Assembly: GCA_900549235.1 (NCBI GenBank)
Contig: URNT01000057.1
Location: 1-14,798 of the forward strand
DNA length: 14,798 nt
Direction of reading: 5' to 3'
DNA from: an uncultured Clostridium sp.
Lineage (GTDB): Bacteria > Bacillota > Clostridia > Lachnospirales > Lachnospiraceae
The notes under the pieces were generated by a model. It was not told the DNA's origin, made no database searches, and was given only the letters and a program-made list of their open reading frames with translations. Shown one piece after another: positions 6,741 to 14,741 of this stretch. The translations under genes and the position numbers were made by a program. Within the stretch, counting starts at the first letter, position 1; each line of letters opens with the position of its first letter.

Positions 6741-7385
6741 TTATAAGGTTGTGGTATCTTCTATATCCGCCTTTAAAATATTGGAGGCCATGGCATAATT
6801 TTTCTGTTTTAAATAATCAACAATGGCAACATGAAGGCCGTCTGCGTCATAAAAGATCGGGGAGTGCCACTGCTGGGAGCGCTTCTGGGCATAGTAGCGG
6901 GTCTGGACGGTCATGCACTCGGACAGCTTCTGGTAGGCATAGGTATTGTCATAGTTGGAAAAGAGGAGAAGGTGGAAGCGGATGTTATCGTCCCAGTGGC
7001 TGAGGGCCGTCTGTCCTTCCTTGCTCACCGCCTGGTGAAGAACGTTATGCTCCTCAAGCTTCTCGATGAGAGCGTCGTCGATCATATACCCGTACTGCTG
7101 CATAAAACCGCACTCAATGGAGATGCGGTAGCGCATAATATCCTGCATGTCCTTGGTGCTGAGGGCCGTTACTTCATAGCCTTTTTTTGGAATGTTGCAT
7201 AGCATATTTTCGCTGCATAGCTGGATTAAGGCTTCACGGATGGGCGCGCGGCTGACTCCGTACTTTTCCATCAGCTTTTTTTCGTGGAGAATGGCACCGG
7301 GTTGATAGACTCCGGTCACAATATCAGAAAAGAGAGAGTGATGGATCTGCTCTTTTAAATTGAATGTATTATCTAAACTGGTCAT
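6741..7385 (-). CDS. GntR-family transcriptional regulator with FCD effector domain
   Basis: This 214-residue protein has an N-terminal winged helix-turn-helix (about residues 8-75, with EKKLMEKYGVSRAPIREALI as the recognition region) and an all-helical C-terminal domain of the FCD/FadR type. The latter includes HWDDNIRFHLLL and the late DGLHVAIVDYLKQKNYAMA segment that is typical of the fold. FCD regulators usually bind small organic acids or related metabolites. I chose ATG at 7385; an extension upstream would need a TTG start at 7451 and adds residues not found in the family. The gene is divergent from the ATC-hydrolase/ABC/DhaKL operon and is its obvious candidate regulator, by position. 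A GGGGG-containing site lies 13 bp upstream of the start. Confidence 0.9.
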   Translation of the reverse strand: MTSLDNTFNLKEQIHHSLFSDIVTGVYQPGAILHEKKLMEKYGVSRAPIREALIQLCSENMLCNIPKKGYEVTALSTKDMQDIMRYRISIECGFMQQYGYMIDDALIEKLEEHNVLHQAVSKEGQTALSHWDDNIRFHLLLFSNYDNTYAYQKLSECMTVQTRYYAQKRSQQWHSPIFYDADGLHVAIVDYLKQKNYAMASNILKADIEDTTTL

Positions 7386-7558
7386 ATCAGATTGGATTCC
7401 CCCTTGATAAAATCTGAATATAAGTATAGGTGAATTAAAAACTAAAATCAATAGAAATTTCGGCTTTTACTAAATCTGTTTATAATTTACAAAAATTGGA
7501 ACAAACTAATCATACTAAATAAACATGTTATGTGGCTTATAACTGCAAAAAGTCATAA

Positions 7559-7646
7559 AATCATATAATAAAATCATATTCTAAATGATATTTATATTAA
7601 AAAGATACAAAAAGGTATTGACATTTTAATTAAAACTGATATGATT
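7559..7646. promoter_or_regulatory. Candidate operator repeats in the divergent intergenic region
   Basis: The 316-bp, very AT-rich gap (7386-7701) between the GntR gene and the operon contains the octamer AATCATAT at 7559-7566 and 7572-7579, 13 bp apart. An exact inverted copy, ATATGATT (7639-7646), overlaps the -10 element. These are possible binding sites for the divergent GntR regulator. Chance repeats are more likely in AT-rich DNA, and no classical GntR palindrome (TNGTNNNACNA) was recognised. Nothing else was seen in the gap. Confidence 0.3.
7618..7645 (+). promoter_or_regulatory. Promoter of the ATC-hydrolase/ABC/DhaKL operon
   Basis: TTGACA (7618-7623, 6 of 6) and TATGAT (7640-7645, 5 of 6) are separated by 16 bp. 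The start should lie near 7652, giving a 50-nt untranslated leader with an AAAGGAG site (7684-7690) 11 bp before the first gene. An ATAC-N6-GTAT inverted repeat (7605-7618) abuts the -35 element. Confidence 0.85.
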
Positions 7647-7701
7647 AGATTTACAAAGAGACAGCCGATGAGCTGGAGAGTCGAAAGGAGAACAAAGGAT
7701 T

Positions 7702-8199
7702 ATGGGAGAGATCAAGAATGTAGCACAGCTGACAAATGATGAGAAGGCAAACATCAACAGAGCGGCTATCGAGCACAGAGCAACCTGGATGGGACTGATT
7801 TTTGATGAGTTAAAGAAGGACGGGATTGACCCAGAGCCTGCATTCAGGAGAGCCATCAAGCGCTGTGGACTGATTCACGGAGCAAACTTTAAGAGTCAGT
7901 GTGAGAATCCTGAGGATTGCAGAGATTTTGCGAAGGTATTTTTAAATGATCTTGGAAGAAAGAGCTTTGAGCAGGAAGTACATGAAGTGACTGAGTCTGA
8001 GGTTCCGGTTGATTTCCACTACTGCGCTCTGTTAAATGCATGGAAGAAACTGGGCTTTGATGATGAGACCTGTGCGACCTTATGTGACATTGCTATGGAC
8101 GGAGACAGAGGAATCGCAGAGGCCATGGGACTGAATCTGGAGCTGACTGATACGCTGGCTAAGGGATGTCCTACCTGTAAGCTGTGCTTCCATAAATAA
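7702..8199 (+). CDS. L-2-amino-thiazoline-4-carboxylate (ATC) hydrolase family protein
   Basis: This 165-residue soluble protein resembles the ATC hydrolase family. Its founding member opens the thiazoline ring of ATC on the route to cysteine in Pseudomonas. Visible signatures are DFHYCALLNAWKKLG (105-118), CDIAMDGDRGIAE (128-140) and a C-terminal C-x2-C-x2-C (C156, C159, C162). Further cysteines lie at 55, 67, 73, 108, 124 and 128, an unusually high number. Members in gut clostridia are common, and few have been tested, so the real substrate here is open. It is the first gene of an operon with an ABC importer and DhaKL subunits, which argues for a role on the imported compound. Confidence in the family is good; confidence in the activity is low. 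Confidence 0.8.
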   Translation: MGEIKNVAQLTNDEKANINRAAIEHRATWMGLIFDELKKDGIDPEPAFRRAIKRCGLIHGANFKSQCENPEDCRDFAKVFLNDLGRKSFEQEVHEVTESEVPVDFHYCALLNAWKKLGFDDETCATLCDIAMDGDRGIAEAMGLNLELTDTLAKGCPTCKLCFHK

Positions 8200-8256
8200 A
8201 TCTTATGGGATTGGCAGGACGTTCGGGGTAATGTAGAAATCAAGGAGGAGTGTTAC

Positions 8257-9423
8257 ATGAAAAAGGGGAAAATAACAGTATTACTGGCTCTTGGAGCGGC
8301 GCTTATGGCTGCGGTACTTACAGGATGTTCCGGAGAAAACAAAGGCGCTGACGGGGATGTGATCAAGCTGGGAGGCCTGGCGCCTCTGACAGGTAATTAC
8401 GCAGAGTATGGAAAGGGATTCCAGATCGGATTTCAGAAAGCCATTGACGAGATCAATGCAAAGGGCGGCGTAAATGGCCATAAGTTTGAGATTGAGATCA
8501 AGGACACTCAGGGAGACGCGGTGGTATCTTCCAACATGGCTACGAATTTTGCTGAGGACGAAAGCGTCATGGCAATTCTGGGAGATTTTACATCCGGCGC
8601 ATGTAAGGCCAATGCAGAGATCGTGGACCGGTACGGAATTGTTCAGTTAAGCCCTACGGCATCGGCTCCTGATTACGCAAATATGAGCGAATACTGCTTT
8701 AGTATCATGGGACGTCAGGACGCGGAAGCGCCTTATCTGGCCAAGTATATTTTAGGAAAATATCTTGGAGTGAAAAATATTGCAGTGATCCGTGTCGACA
8801 GCGATTGGGGGCTTTCCTGCTATGAGAACTTTATGGTTCAGGCAGAAAAGGAAGGGATGAATGTGACCGCTGAGAAGTATGCGGCAGGTGAGAAGGATTT
8901 CAGCTCCTTAATTACTAAGATGCGTTCCATGGATCCGGATGTGCTGGTGGTAATGGATCAGGGAGACGCAGTTGCGGCGATCTTTAATCAGGCGGACGCG
9001 GCAGGTTGGGATATACAGCATGTGGCTCTGGGGCCTGGTACCTCTGAGCAGCTCATCAGCCAGCTTACCACACCGGATAATCTGATCGTTACTTCTCCAT
9101 TTTTCTTTGATGAGAATAATCCAGAACTGACTGCATGGGCTGAGTCTTTTGAAAAGGAAGCAGGCTTTAAGCCTACTATTCATCCGGCCTGCGCTTATGA
9201 CTGTGTATATCTGATTGCAAATGCGATTGAGAGGATCGGAGACGGGGAGATCACCCGGGATGCTATCCAGCAGGCTCTGGCAGAGAGTGAGAATGAAGGC
9301 ATTACGGGAGCGCTTAATTTTACACCGGATGGAGATATTCAGCGCCAGTATATGATCTGCGGCGTGAAGGACGCCAAGTGGACAATCCTGGAAGGCTTTG
9401 AATATGGGGCAGAGGGCCTGTAG
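8257..9423 (+). CDS. ABC transporter substrate-binding lipoprotein, LivJ type
   Basis: This 388-residue protein begins with a lipoprotein signal peptide: basic MKKGK, a hydrophobic core and lipobox LTGC with the modified cysteine at C24. The mature part has the type I periplasmic-binding-protein pattern of the branched-chain amino acid, urea and amide group, with IKLGGLAPLTGNYAEYGKG, a FQKAIDEINAKGGVNG helix and the late YDCVYLIANAIERIGDG segment. It would capture the substrate outside the membrane and deliver it to the permease pair encoded next. The ligand cannot be read from the sequence; branched-chain amino acids are only one option for this family. An AAGGAGG site (8242-8248) lies 8 bp before the ATG. 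A hairpin (9435-9482) separates it from the permease genes. Confidence 0.93.
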   Translation: MKKGKITVLLALGAALMAAVLTGCSGENKGADGDVIKLGGLAPLTGNYAEYGKGFQIGFQKAIDEINAKGGVNGHKFEIEIKDTQGDAVVSSNMATNFAEDESVMAILGDFTSGACKANAEIVDRYGIVQLSPTASAPDYANMSEYCFSIMGRQDAEAPYLAKYILGKYLGVKNIAVIRVDSDWGLSCYENFMVQAEKEGMNVTAEKYAAGEKDFSSLITKMRSMDPDVLVVMDQGDAVAAIFNQADAAGWDIQHVALGPGTSEQLISQLTTPDNLIVTSPFFFDENNPELTAWAESFEKEAGFKPTIHPACAYDCVYLIANAIERIGDGEITRDAIQQALAESENEGITGALNFTPDGDIQRQYMICGVKDAKWTILEGFEYGAEGL

Positions 9424-9434
9424 AAAGTGACGGG

Positions 9435-9482
9435 AAAAGGCTGGTACATCGGGCAACGGGGATTGCGCAGTACCGGCCTTTT
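9435..9482 (+). terminator. Intercistronic hairpin between the binding-protein and permease genes
   Basis: AAAAGGCTGGTAC (9435-9447) pairs along all 13 positions (one T-G) with GTACCGGCCTTTT (9470-9482) around a 22-nt loop. Only four T residues lie at its 3' edge, so it is probably a partial terminator or an mRNA-stabilising element. Either would leave more binding-protein than membrane-subunit mRNA, as is common in ABC import operons. Confidence 0.6.
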
Positions 9483-9503
9483 CTATAAGACGGAGGTATG
9501 ACT

Positions 9504-10391
9504 ATGGAATATTTTCTGAATCAGCTGGTGAATGGACTGTGCCAGGGCGCAATCTATGCGCTGATGGCCATCGGCTATTCTGTTATTGTGGGTGTTGTGG
9601 GAATGGTTACTTTTACATACGGTGAGATCATGGTGATCGGCGCTTTTTCGGCTTATTACATTTTCGCGCTGTTTGGAAATAACCTTCCGCTGGCCATTGC
9701 GGCAGCGTTTGCGGGGTCATTTCTTATTGGTATCGTGGTTTATAAGCTGTGTTATGAGAAATTTTTTAACGCGCCCAGGCACATTTCTCTTCTTTGTACC
9801 ATCGGTATCAGTATGCTGATCAAAAACCTGGCGCAGATCATATTCGGGCCGGAGACGAAGCCGGTTCTGGATGTGATTGAAAATAAGACCTTTACGCTGA
9901 TGCTTGGGAGCGTCAGGCTGGATATTAAGCTCCTTCAGATCGTGGTGATCGTACTGGTGATCGTGCTGGCTACGGCTCTTACCTTGTTCTTTAATAAGAC
10001 GAAATGGGGAATTGCCCTTAGGGCGGTCAGCCAGAATAAGGACGCGGCTTATCTGGTGGGGATCAATGTAAAACGCATGGCCATGATTGGAAACTGCATT
10101 GGTTCTGGCTTTGGAGGGATCGCGGGTATCCTTCTTTGTATCTATTATTATTCTGTTTCTGCTACCATGGGCGGTATTTACAGTATGAAGGCGTTTGCGG
10201 CCAGTGTGCTGGGAGGTCTGGTGGACATCCGTTTCTCAGCTCTTGGAGGACTCTGTATCGGTATCATAGAAAATCTTGGTATTGCAGTCTCCGCAGCTAC
10301 CTTCCGTGACGTATTTGCCTTTGGTTTCCTGATCCTGGTGCTTCTCATCCGGCCTCAGGGATTTGTGAGCAAGAAGGGAGTGAGAGTATGA
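9504..10391 (+). CDS. ABC transporter permease, LivH type
   Basis: One of two membrane subunits of the importer, 295 residues and strongly hydrophobic. The N-terminal NQLVNGLCQGAIYALMAIGY and the MVTFTYGEIMVIGAF segment are the signatures of LivH permeases. The AFAASVLGGL stretch (at about 233-242) is the conserved late motif. I prefer the ATG at 9504 because the GGAGG site (9492-9496) is then 7 bp away; the in-frame ATG at 9498 would sit only 1 bp from it. The stop overlaps the next start by 4 bp (ATGA), as in a tightly coupled operon. Confidence 0.93.
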   Translation: MEYFLNQLVNGLCQGAIYALMAIGYSVIVGVVGMVTFTYGEIMVIGAFSAYYIFALFGNNLPLAIAAAFAGSFLIGIVVYKLCYEKFFNAPRHISLLCTIGISMLIKNLAQIIFGPETKPVLDVIENKTFTLMLGSVRLDIKLLQIVVIVLVIVLATALTLFFNKTKWGIALRAVSQNKDAAYLVGINVKRMAMIGNCIGSGFGGIAGILLCIYYYSVSATMGGIYSMKAFAASVLGGLVDIRFSALGGLCIGIIENLGIAVSAATFRDVFAFGFLILVLLIRPQGFVSKKGVRV

Positions 10392-11380
10392 TGGAGCGTG
10401 CGAAGGAATTTTATGGAACGCATAAACTGGCGGTGATGCTTGGACTTTTGGCTGTGTCGATCGTGCTTCCGTTTGTTGTTAAACAGGCGCTGATCCTCAG
10501 ATATATCTGCACAATTATGATGTATGCCACTCTGGCGGGGTCGCTGAATGTGATCAACGGCTACAGCGGACAGACCTGTCTGGGACAGGCAGGATTTTTC
10601 TGTATCGGAGCCTATACCTGCGCGGCGCTGACGAAAAATATGGGACTTGATTTCTGGGTGGTGCTTCCTGTGGCAGGTATTATGGCAGCTTTTGTGGGGC
10701 TGATCGTGAGTCTTCCGACCTTGAAATTGTCTGGAATCTATCTTTCTATCGTAACGCTGGGGGCGTCGGAGATTATCCGTATTATTGCCCAGACCTGGAC
10801 GCCGGTGACAGGGGGCGCTCTGGGAATCAAGCAGATTCCTTATCCGAATCTGTTTGGATTGGAAATGTTTAAGCCGAAGTATTATTATTTTATCTTCCTC
10901 ATTATCGGTATTTTATTTCTGGCGGTAACAAGCAGGGTATTAAAGTCCAGAGTGGGACGGGCGTGGATGGCAATCCGTGAGGATCAGGTGGCTGCCAAGT
11001 CTCTGGGAGTTGAAACCAGTAAGTGCAAGTGCATGAATTTTATGTACGGAGCATTCTGGGCTGGTATCATCGGGGCGGCTTACGCGCCTTTTGTAAATTA
11101 TATTGAATCTTCTCAGTTTACTACCGACACAGGCTTTAATGTGTTGGCCATGGTGGTAATCGGAGGCCAGGGAACGCTTCTTGGGCCGATCCTTGGGTCT
11201 GCGATCGTGACCATACTGACAGAGGCGCTCCGATTCCTTGAGAACTGGAGATATGTGATCTATGCCATTATCATTATTTTTATGATGTGGGTACGGCCCC
11301 AGGGACTTCTTGGTGCCTCTGATTCTATTCTGGCAGGAGGCAAGATCCAGAAAAAGGATAAGGGGGAGAAAAAGGCATGA
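10388..11380 (+). CDS. ABC transporter permease, LivM type
   Basis: The second membrane subunit, 330 residues. The segment LNVINGYSGQTCLGQAGFF and the following GAYTCAAL are the LivM signature, and the late GGQGTLLGPILGSAI is also typical. AAGGGAG (10374-10380) precedes the ATG by 7 bp. It overlaps both neighbours by 4 bp (ATGA at 10388 and at 11377), so LivH, LivM and LivG types are translated together. The last residues are a lysine-rich cytoplasmic tail. Confidence 0.94.
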   Translation: MMERAKEFYGTHKLAVMLGLLAVSIVLPFVVKQALILRYICTIMMYATLAGSLNVINGYSGQTCLGQAGFFCIGAYTCAALTKNMGLDFWVVLPVAGIMAAFVGLIVSLPTLKLSGIYLSIVTLGASEIIRIIAQTWTPVTGGALGIKQIPYPNLFGLEMFKPKYYYFIFLIIGILFLAVTSRVLKSRVGRAWMAIREDQVAAKSLGVETSKCKCMNFMYGAFWAGIIGAAYAPFVNYIESSQFTTDTGFNVLAMVVIGGQGTLLGPILGSAIVTILTEALRFLENWRYVIYAIIIIFMMWVRPQGLLGASDSILAGGKIQKKDKGEKKA

Positions 11381-12198
11381 TTGATTTTGATAAGCTGGAT
11401 AAGAGCAAGCCGATTCTGGAATCCAAAGGTCTGTGCAAATATTTTGGAGGTTTGAAGGCAGTTGAATCGGTGGATATGAAGGTGATGCCAGGAGATATTT
11501 TTGGTATCATCGGGCCAAACGGCGCGGGAAAGACTACATTTTTTAATATGTGTACGGGAATGTATACGCCTACCAAGGGAAATGTGTATCTTCTGGGGGA
11601 GGACGTGACGGGATTTTCTCCGGAGAAGGTAGCGAGAAAGAGAATGGCAAGAACCTTCCAGAACCTGCAGCTGTTTAAATTTATGAGCGTTTTGGATAAT
11701 GTGAAGATCGGCTGTCATATCAGGACAAAGAGCAATATGTACGACGCCATTTTCCATACAAAGACCTATAAGCAGGACGAAGAGTATGCGGTTTATAAGA
11801 GCGAGGAGATCTTAAAGGCCATCGGACTGTTTGAGTACAGAGATACCATGGCGGGAAATCTGGCTTATGGAATGCAGAGAAAGGTAGAGATCGCAAGAGC
11901 GCTGGCTTTAGAGCCTTATATCCTCCTCCTTGACGAGCCGGCGGCTGGTATGAATCCTCAGGAAACCCAGGAGTTAATGGAGTTTATCAAGATGTTAAAC
12001 GGAGGCGGATATACCATTGCGGTCATCGAGCATGATATGAAGTTTGTGATGAATTCCTGCAACCGGATCCTGGTCCTGAATTTCGGTCAGAAGATCTGCG
12101 AGGGAACGCCGGATGAGGTAAAGAGTAACCGTCAGGTGCAGGAGGCATATTTTGGAAAGGGTATCATTGCGGGAGAGGCGGTGAAGGTACATGCTTAA
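11377..12198 (+). CDS. ABC transporter ATP-binding protein, LivG type
   Basis: One of two ATPases driving the importer, 273 residues. Walker A is GPNGAGKT (46-53), the Q-loop region is RTFQNLQLF, the signature is LAYGMQRKVEIARAL (the LivG form, in place of LSGGQ), Walker B is YILLLDEPAAGMN and the switch His is in VIEHDM. The C-terminal extension (EGTPDEVKSNRQVQEAYFG) is typical of LivG. It overlaps the LivM-type gene by 4 bp and the LivF-type gene by 8 bp. Confidence 0.95.
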   Translation: MIDFDKLDKSKPILESKGLCKYFGGLKAVESVDMKVMPGDIFGIIGPNGAGKTTFFNMCTGMYTPTKGNVYLLGEDVTGFSPEKVARKRMARTFQNLQLFKFMSVLDNVKIGCHIRTKSNMYDAIFHTKTYKQDEEYAVYKSEEILKAIGLFEYRDTMAGNLAYGMQRKVEIARALALEPYILLLDEPAAGMNPQETQELMEFIKMLNGGGYTIAVIEHDMKFVMNSCNRILVLNFGQKICEGTPDEVKSNRQVQEAYFGKGIIAGEAVKVHA

Positions 12199-12901
12199 GG
12201 TTGAGGGGCTTTCAGTTAATTATGGATATATTACAGCGCTGACGGATATTACCTTTCATGTGGAGAAGGGGGAGATTATCACGCTGATTGGCTCTAATGG
12301 AGCGGGAAAGACAACGACTCTTGGGGCAATTTCCGGGTTGGTAGGAAAGGCAGCGGGAACGGTGCGGTTTAAGGGACAGGATATTACGAAAATGGCTCCG
12401 GATAAAATTGTAAAAATGGGAATGTGCCATGTACCGGAGGGAAGAAAGATATTTCCGGCCCTGACAGTGTATGAAAATCTGATGGCGGGTTCTCTTGGAA
12501 ATCCTTCTTTGTCAAAAGACCGGGTGAAGGAACTGGTGGAGGAGCAGTATCAGCTGTTTCCCAGGCTTAAGGAGAGAATTGGCCAGGCGGGAGGAAGCCT
12601 TTCCGGCGGAGAGCAGCAGATGCTTGCGATTTCAAGAGGGCTGATGATGGATCCGGATATTGTGATGCTGGATGAGCCATCGCTGGGTCTTGCGCCGATT
12701 ATCGTGGAGGATATATTTGAGCTGATCCTTAAGATCAGGGATATGGGGAAAACCATACTTTTGATCGAGCAGAATGCTTCTATGGCTCTGTCCATTGCGG
12801 ACAGGGGGTATGTGCTTGAAAATGGCCGTATTATCATGGAAGGAAAAGGAAAGGATCTGATGGTGGATCCGAAGGTGAAGGCGGCTTATCTGGGAGCATG
12901 A
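12191..12901 (+). CDS. ABC transporter ATP-binding protein, LivF type
   Basis: The second ATPase, 236 residues. Walker A is GSNGAGKT (34-41), followed by HVPEGRKIFPALTVYENL, the classical signature LSGGEQQM, Walker B IVMLDEPSLGLAP and LLIEQN, all characteristic of LivF. With the four preceding genes it completes a binding protein, two permeases and two ATPases. Its stop codon overlaps the start of a short dehydrogenase relic by ATGA at 12898-12901. Confidence 0.95.
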   Translation: MLKVEGLSVNYGYITALTDITFHVEKGEIITLIGSNGAGKTTTLGAISGLVGKAAGTVRFKGQDITKMAPDKIVKMGMCHVPEGRKIFPALTVYENLMAGSLGNPSLSKDRVKELVEEQYQLFPRLKERIGQAGGSLSGGEQQMLAISRGLMMDPDIVMLDEPSLGLAPIIVEDIFELILKIRDMGKTILLIEQNASMALSIADRGYVLENGRIIMEGKGKDLMVDPKVKAAYLGA

Positions 12902-13056
12902 CGGAGGAGATTGCAGATGCGATCCTATTTCTCAGCAGTGAGAGAGCTTCTTATATAACGGGAGCCAGTCTTGAGGCGTCGGGAGGAAGGAGCATTGTGC
13001 TGAATCCGGAGTTTTCTTATGAGAAGAAGGCGGCAATAGAGGCGGCTGAAAAATAA
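12898..13056 (+). pseudogene. C-terminal relic of a short-chain dehydrogenase/reductase
   Basis: A 52-codon reading frame, coupled to the livF-type stop by ATGA, reads TEEIADAILFLSSERASYIT and then GASLEASGG, followed by SIVLNPEF. This is the usual ending of a classical SDR enzyme (PEEIA..ILFLAS..ASYITG..L.VDGG), normally found in the last 50 residues of a protein of about 250. The cofactor-binding and catalytic parts (TGxxxGxG, YxxxK) are absent, and there is no room for them because the preceding sequence is livF. I infer a deletion that removed the first four-fifths of an SDR gene. No frame damage is visible in the remaining part, so a small translated product cannot be excluded. Confidence 0.75.
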
Positions 13057-13083
13057 TAATGTGGAGACAGGAGGATGTGGAAT

Positions 13084-14091
13084 ATGAAGAAACTGATCAA
13101 TCGACCGGAGGATTTTGTAAAGGAAACTATGGAGGGCATTATCTGCGCGTATGGAGATAAGGTGAAGCTCCTGGACGGAGACGAGCGGATATTGATGTCT
13201 GGTTATCCGGTGCAGGATGGTAAGGTAGGAATCGTAACAGCTGGAGGAAGCGGGCATCTGCCAGTATTTTTGGGCTATGTGGGCCAGGGAATGCTGGATG
13301 GCTGTGCGGTGGGAAATGTGTTTGCTTCTCCGTCTGCTCAGAAGATGGCTGATATGATCAGGGCTTGTGACCGTGGAAATGGAGTTCTGTGTCTGTACGG
13401 AAATTATGGCGGAGATAATATGAACTTCGATATGGCCTGTGAAATGGTGGAAATGGATGATATAGAGACGAGAAGCGTCCGGGTGAAGGATGACGTAGCC
13501 AGCAGCCCGAAGGAGACTAGCGAAAAGCGCCGGGGCGTGGCAGGAATGGTGTATGCATTTAAGGTTGCAGGCGCGGCGGCAGAGCGGATGATGAGCCTGG
13601 ACGAGGTAGCTGGAATGGCTGAAAAGGCTCTTGCAAATATCAGGACAATGGGTGTTGCCTTATCTCCGTGTATCGTTCCTCAGGTGGGGGAACCTACCTT
13701 CCAGATTGAAGAGGATGAGATTGAGATTGGTATGGGGATCCATGGGGAAAAGGGCATAGAGATCAGGAAAATGATGACGGCGGACGAGGTGGCAGAGGAA
13801 CTGACCCGCAGGATCACAGAGGATATGCCTCTTGCAGAGGGAGATGAAGTGTCTGTTATGGTCAATGGTCTGGGAGGAACGCCTATGGAGGAGCAGCTGA
13901 TCGTATACCGTCGGGTACATCAGATACTGGAAGACATGGGTGTAAAGGTTATAATGCCTCATATTGGGGAATACGCTACCTCTATGGAGATGGCCGGACT
14001 GTCTGTGACGATATTTAAACTGGATGAGGAGTTAAAGGAGCTTTTGCTGGCACCTGCTAAAACTCCATTTTATACGAATCTCAATAAATAA
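13084..14091 (+). CDS. dhaK: Dihydroxyacetone kinase subunit DhaK-like
   Basis: DhaK binds a short keto sugar covalently and receives a phosphoryl group through DhaL. This 335-residue protein has all three key positions: H58 in GGSGH, D111 in GNYGGD, and H220 in GMGIHGEKG. These match His56, Asp109 and His218 of E. coli DhaK, where His218 forms the covalent hemiaminal with dihydroxyacetone. The start MKKLINRPEDF matches the family. I chose ATG at 13084, with AGGAGG (13069-13074) 9 bp away, over an in-frame ATG at 13075 that touches that site. Differences such as GSGHLP for GSGHEP suggest a divergent subgroup, so the substrate may not be dihydroxyacetone. The gene follows the importer genes in the same operon. 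Confidence 0.88.
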   Translation: MKKLINRPEDFVKETMEGIICAYGDKVKLLDGDERILMSGYPVQDGKVGIVTAGGSGHLPVFLGYVGQGMLDGCAVGNVFASPSAQKMADMIRACDRGNGVLCLYGNYGGDNMNFDMACEMVEMDDIETRSVRVKDDVASSPKETSEKRRGVAGMVYAFKVAGAAAERMMSLDEVAGMAEKALANIRTMGVALSPCIVPQVGEPTFQIEEDEIEIGMGIHGEKGIEIRKMMTADEVAEELTRRITEDMPLAEGDEVSVMVNGLGGTPMEEQLIVYRRVHQILEDMGVKVIMPHIGEYATSMEMAGLSVTIFKLDEELKELLLAPAKTPFYTNLNK

Positions 14092-14113
14092 AAAGGATCA
14101 GGAGGCAGATTAG

Positions 14114-14728
14114 ATGAATGCAGTATCAGTAAAAGCGGCAATGGAGCGGATCAGCTGCAAAATGAATGAAAATAAGGATTATCTGATTAAGCTGGATCAG
14201 CAGAATGGAGACGGAGATCTGGGCGTGTCTATGAGCGAGGGCTTTGCGGCGGCATATGCTTTTGTTCAGGGATCAGAGGAGATGGATCTTGGAAAGCTTT
14301 TTATGAAAATGGGAGGCGTATTTAATGAGGCGGCGCCTTCCAGTCTTGGAACCATTCTCTCTTTTGGGTTTATGGGAATGGCGAAGGCGCTGAAGGGAAA
14401 GACTGAGATCGGGCTTCCTGAGGCGGCAGAGGCTATGAAGGCCGGTGTGGAAAAAATTATGGATAAGGCCGGGTCGAAGCCGGGGGAAAAGACCATACTG
14501 GATGCGCTGTGTCCGGCGGTGGAGACACTTTGCACAGAAGCGGACGGAGATGTAAAAGAAGCGCTTAAGAAAGCAGCAGAAAAGGCAGCTGAGGGGTCTG
14601 AGGCAACGAAGGAGATGCGGTCAGTCCATGGCCGGGCGGCTTATTATGGGGAGAAATCCATTGGACTGCTGGATGGGGGATCGGTTGTGGGCCGGTTTAT
14701 ATTTGAGGCAATTGCAGACATTGCTTAA
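14114..14728 (+). CDS. dhaL: Dihydroxyacetone kinase subunit DhaL-like, variant motifs
   Basis: DhaL holds ADP/ATP and passes phosphate to the substrate on DhaK. This 204-residue protein is all-helical with the metal-binding aspartates D28, D33 and D35 in LDQQNGDGDLG. The His of the usual GDGDHG is Leu. The usual glycine-rich nucleotide loop (GGASGPLYGT) reads EAAPSSLGT. The C-terminal GHxDPGA motif reads GLLDGGSVV. Metal binding is probably kept, while nucleotide contacts are altered. AGGAGG (14100-14105) lies 8 bp before the ATG. No DhaM gene follows before the terminator, so either ATP is used directly, a DhaM elsewhere serves, or a different donor is involved. Confidence 0.85.
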   Translation: MNAVSVKAAMERISCKMNENKDYLIKLDQQNGDGDLGVSMSEGFAAAYAFVQGSEEMDLGKLFMKMGGVFNEAAPSSLGTILSFGFMGMAKALKGKTEIGLPEAAEAMKAGVEKIMDKAGSKPGEKTILDALCPAVETLCTEADGDVKEALKKAAEKAAEGSEATKEMRSVHGRAAYYGEKSIGLLDGGSVVGRFIFEAIADIA

Positions 14729-14741
14729 TCTATGATATAGG

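Noticed and set aside
6831..7202. Plus-strand open frame of 123 codons opposite the GntR gene
   Set aside because: The opposite strand encodes a clear winged-helix/FCD regulator. The plus frame gives an anomalous hydrophobic product with no family features.
7386..7451. Upstream extension of the GntR gene to a TTG start at 7451
   Set aside because: The extra 22 residues are not typical of the family, and the ATG at 7385 gives the usual length and N-terminus.
8257..12901. Importer as a urea transporter (Urt)
   Set aside because: No urease genes or urea-specific context are present, and the Liv and Urt families cannot be separated by eye. Substrate left open.
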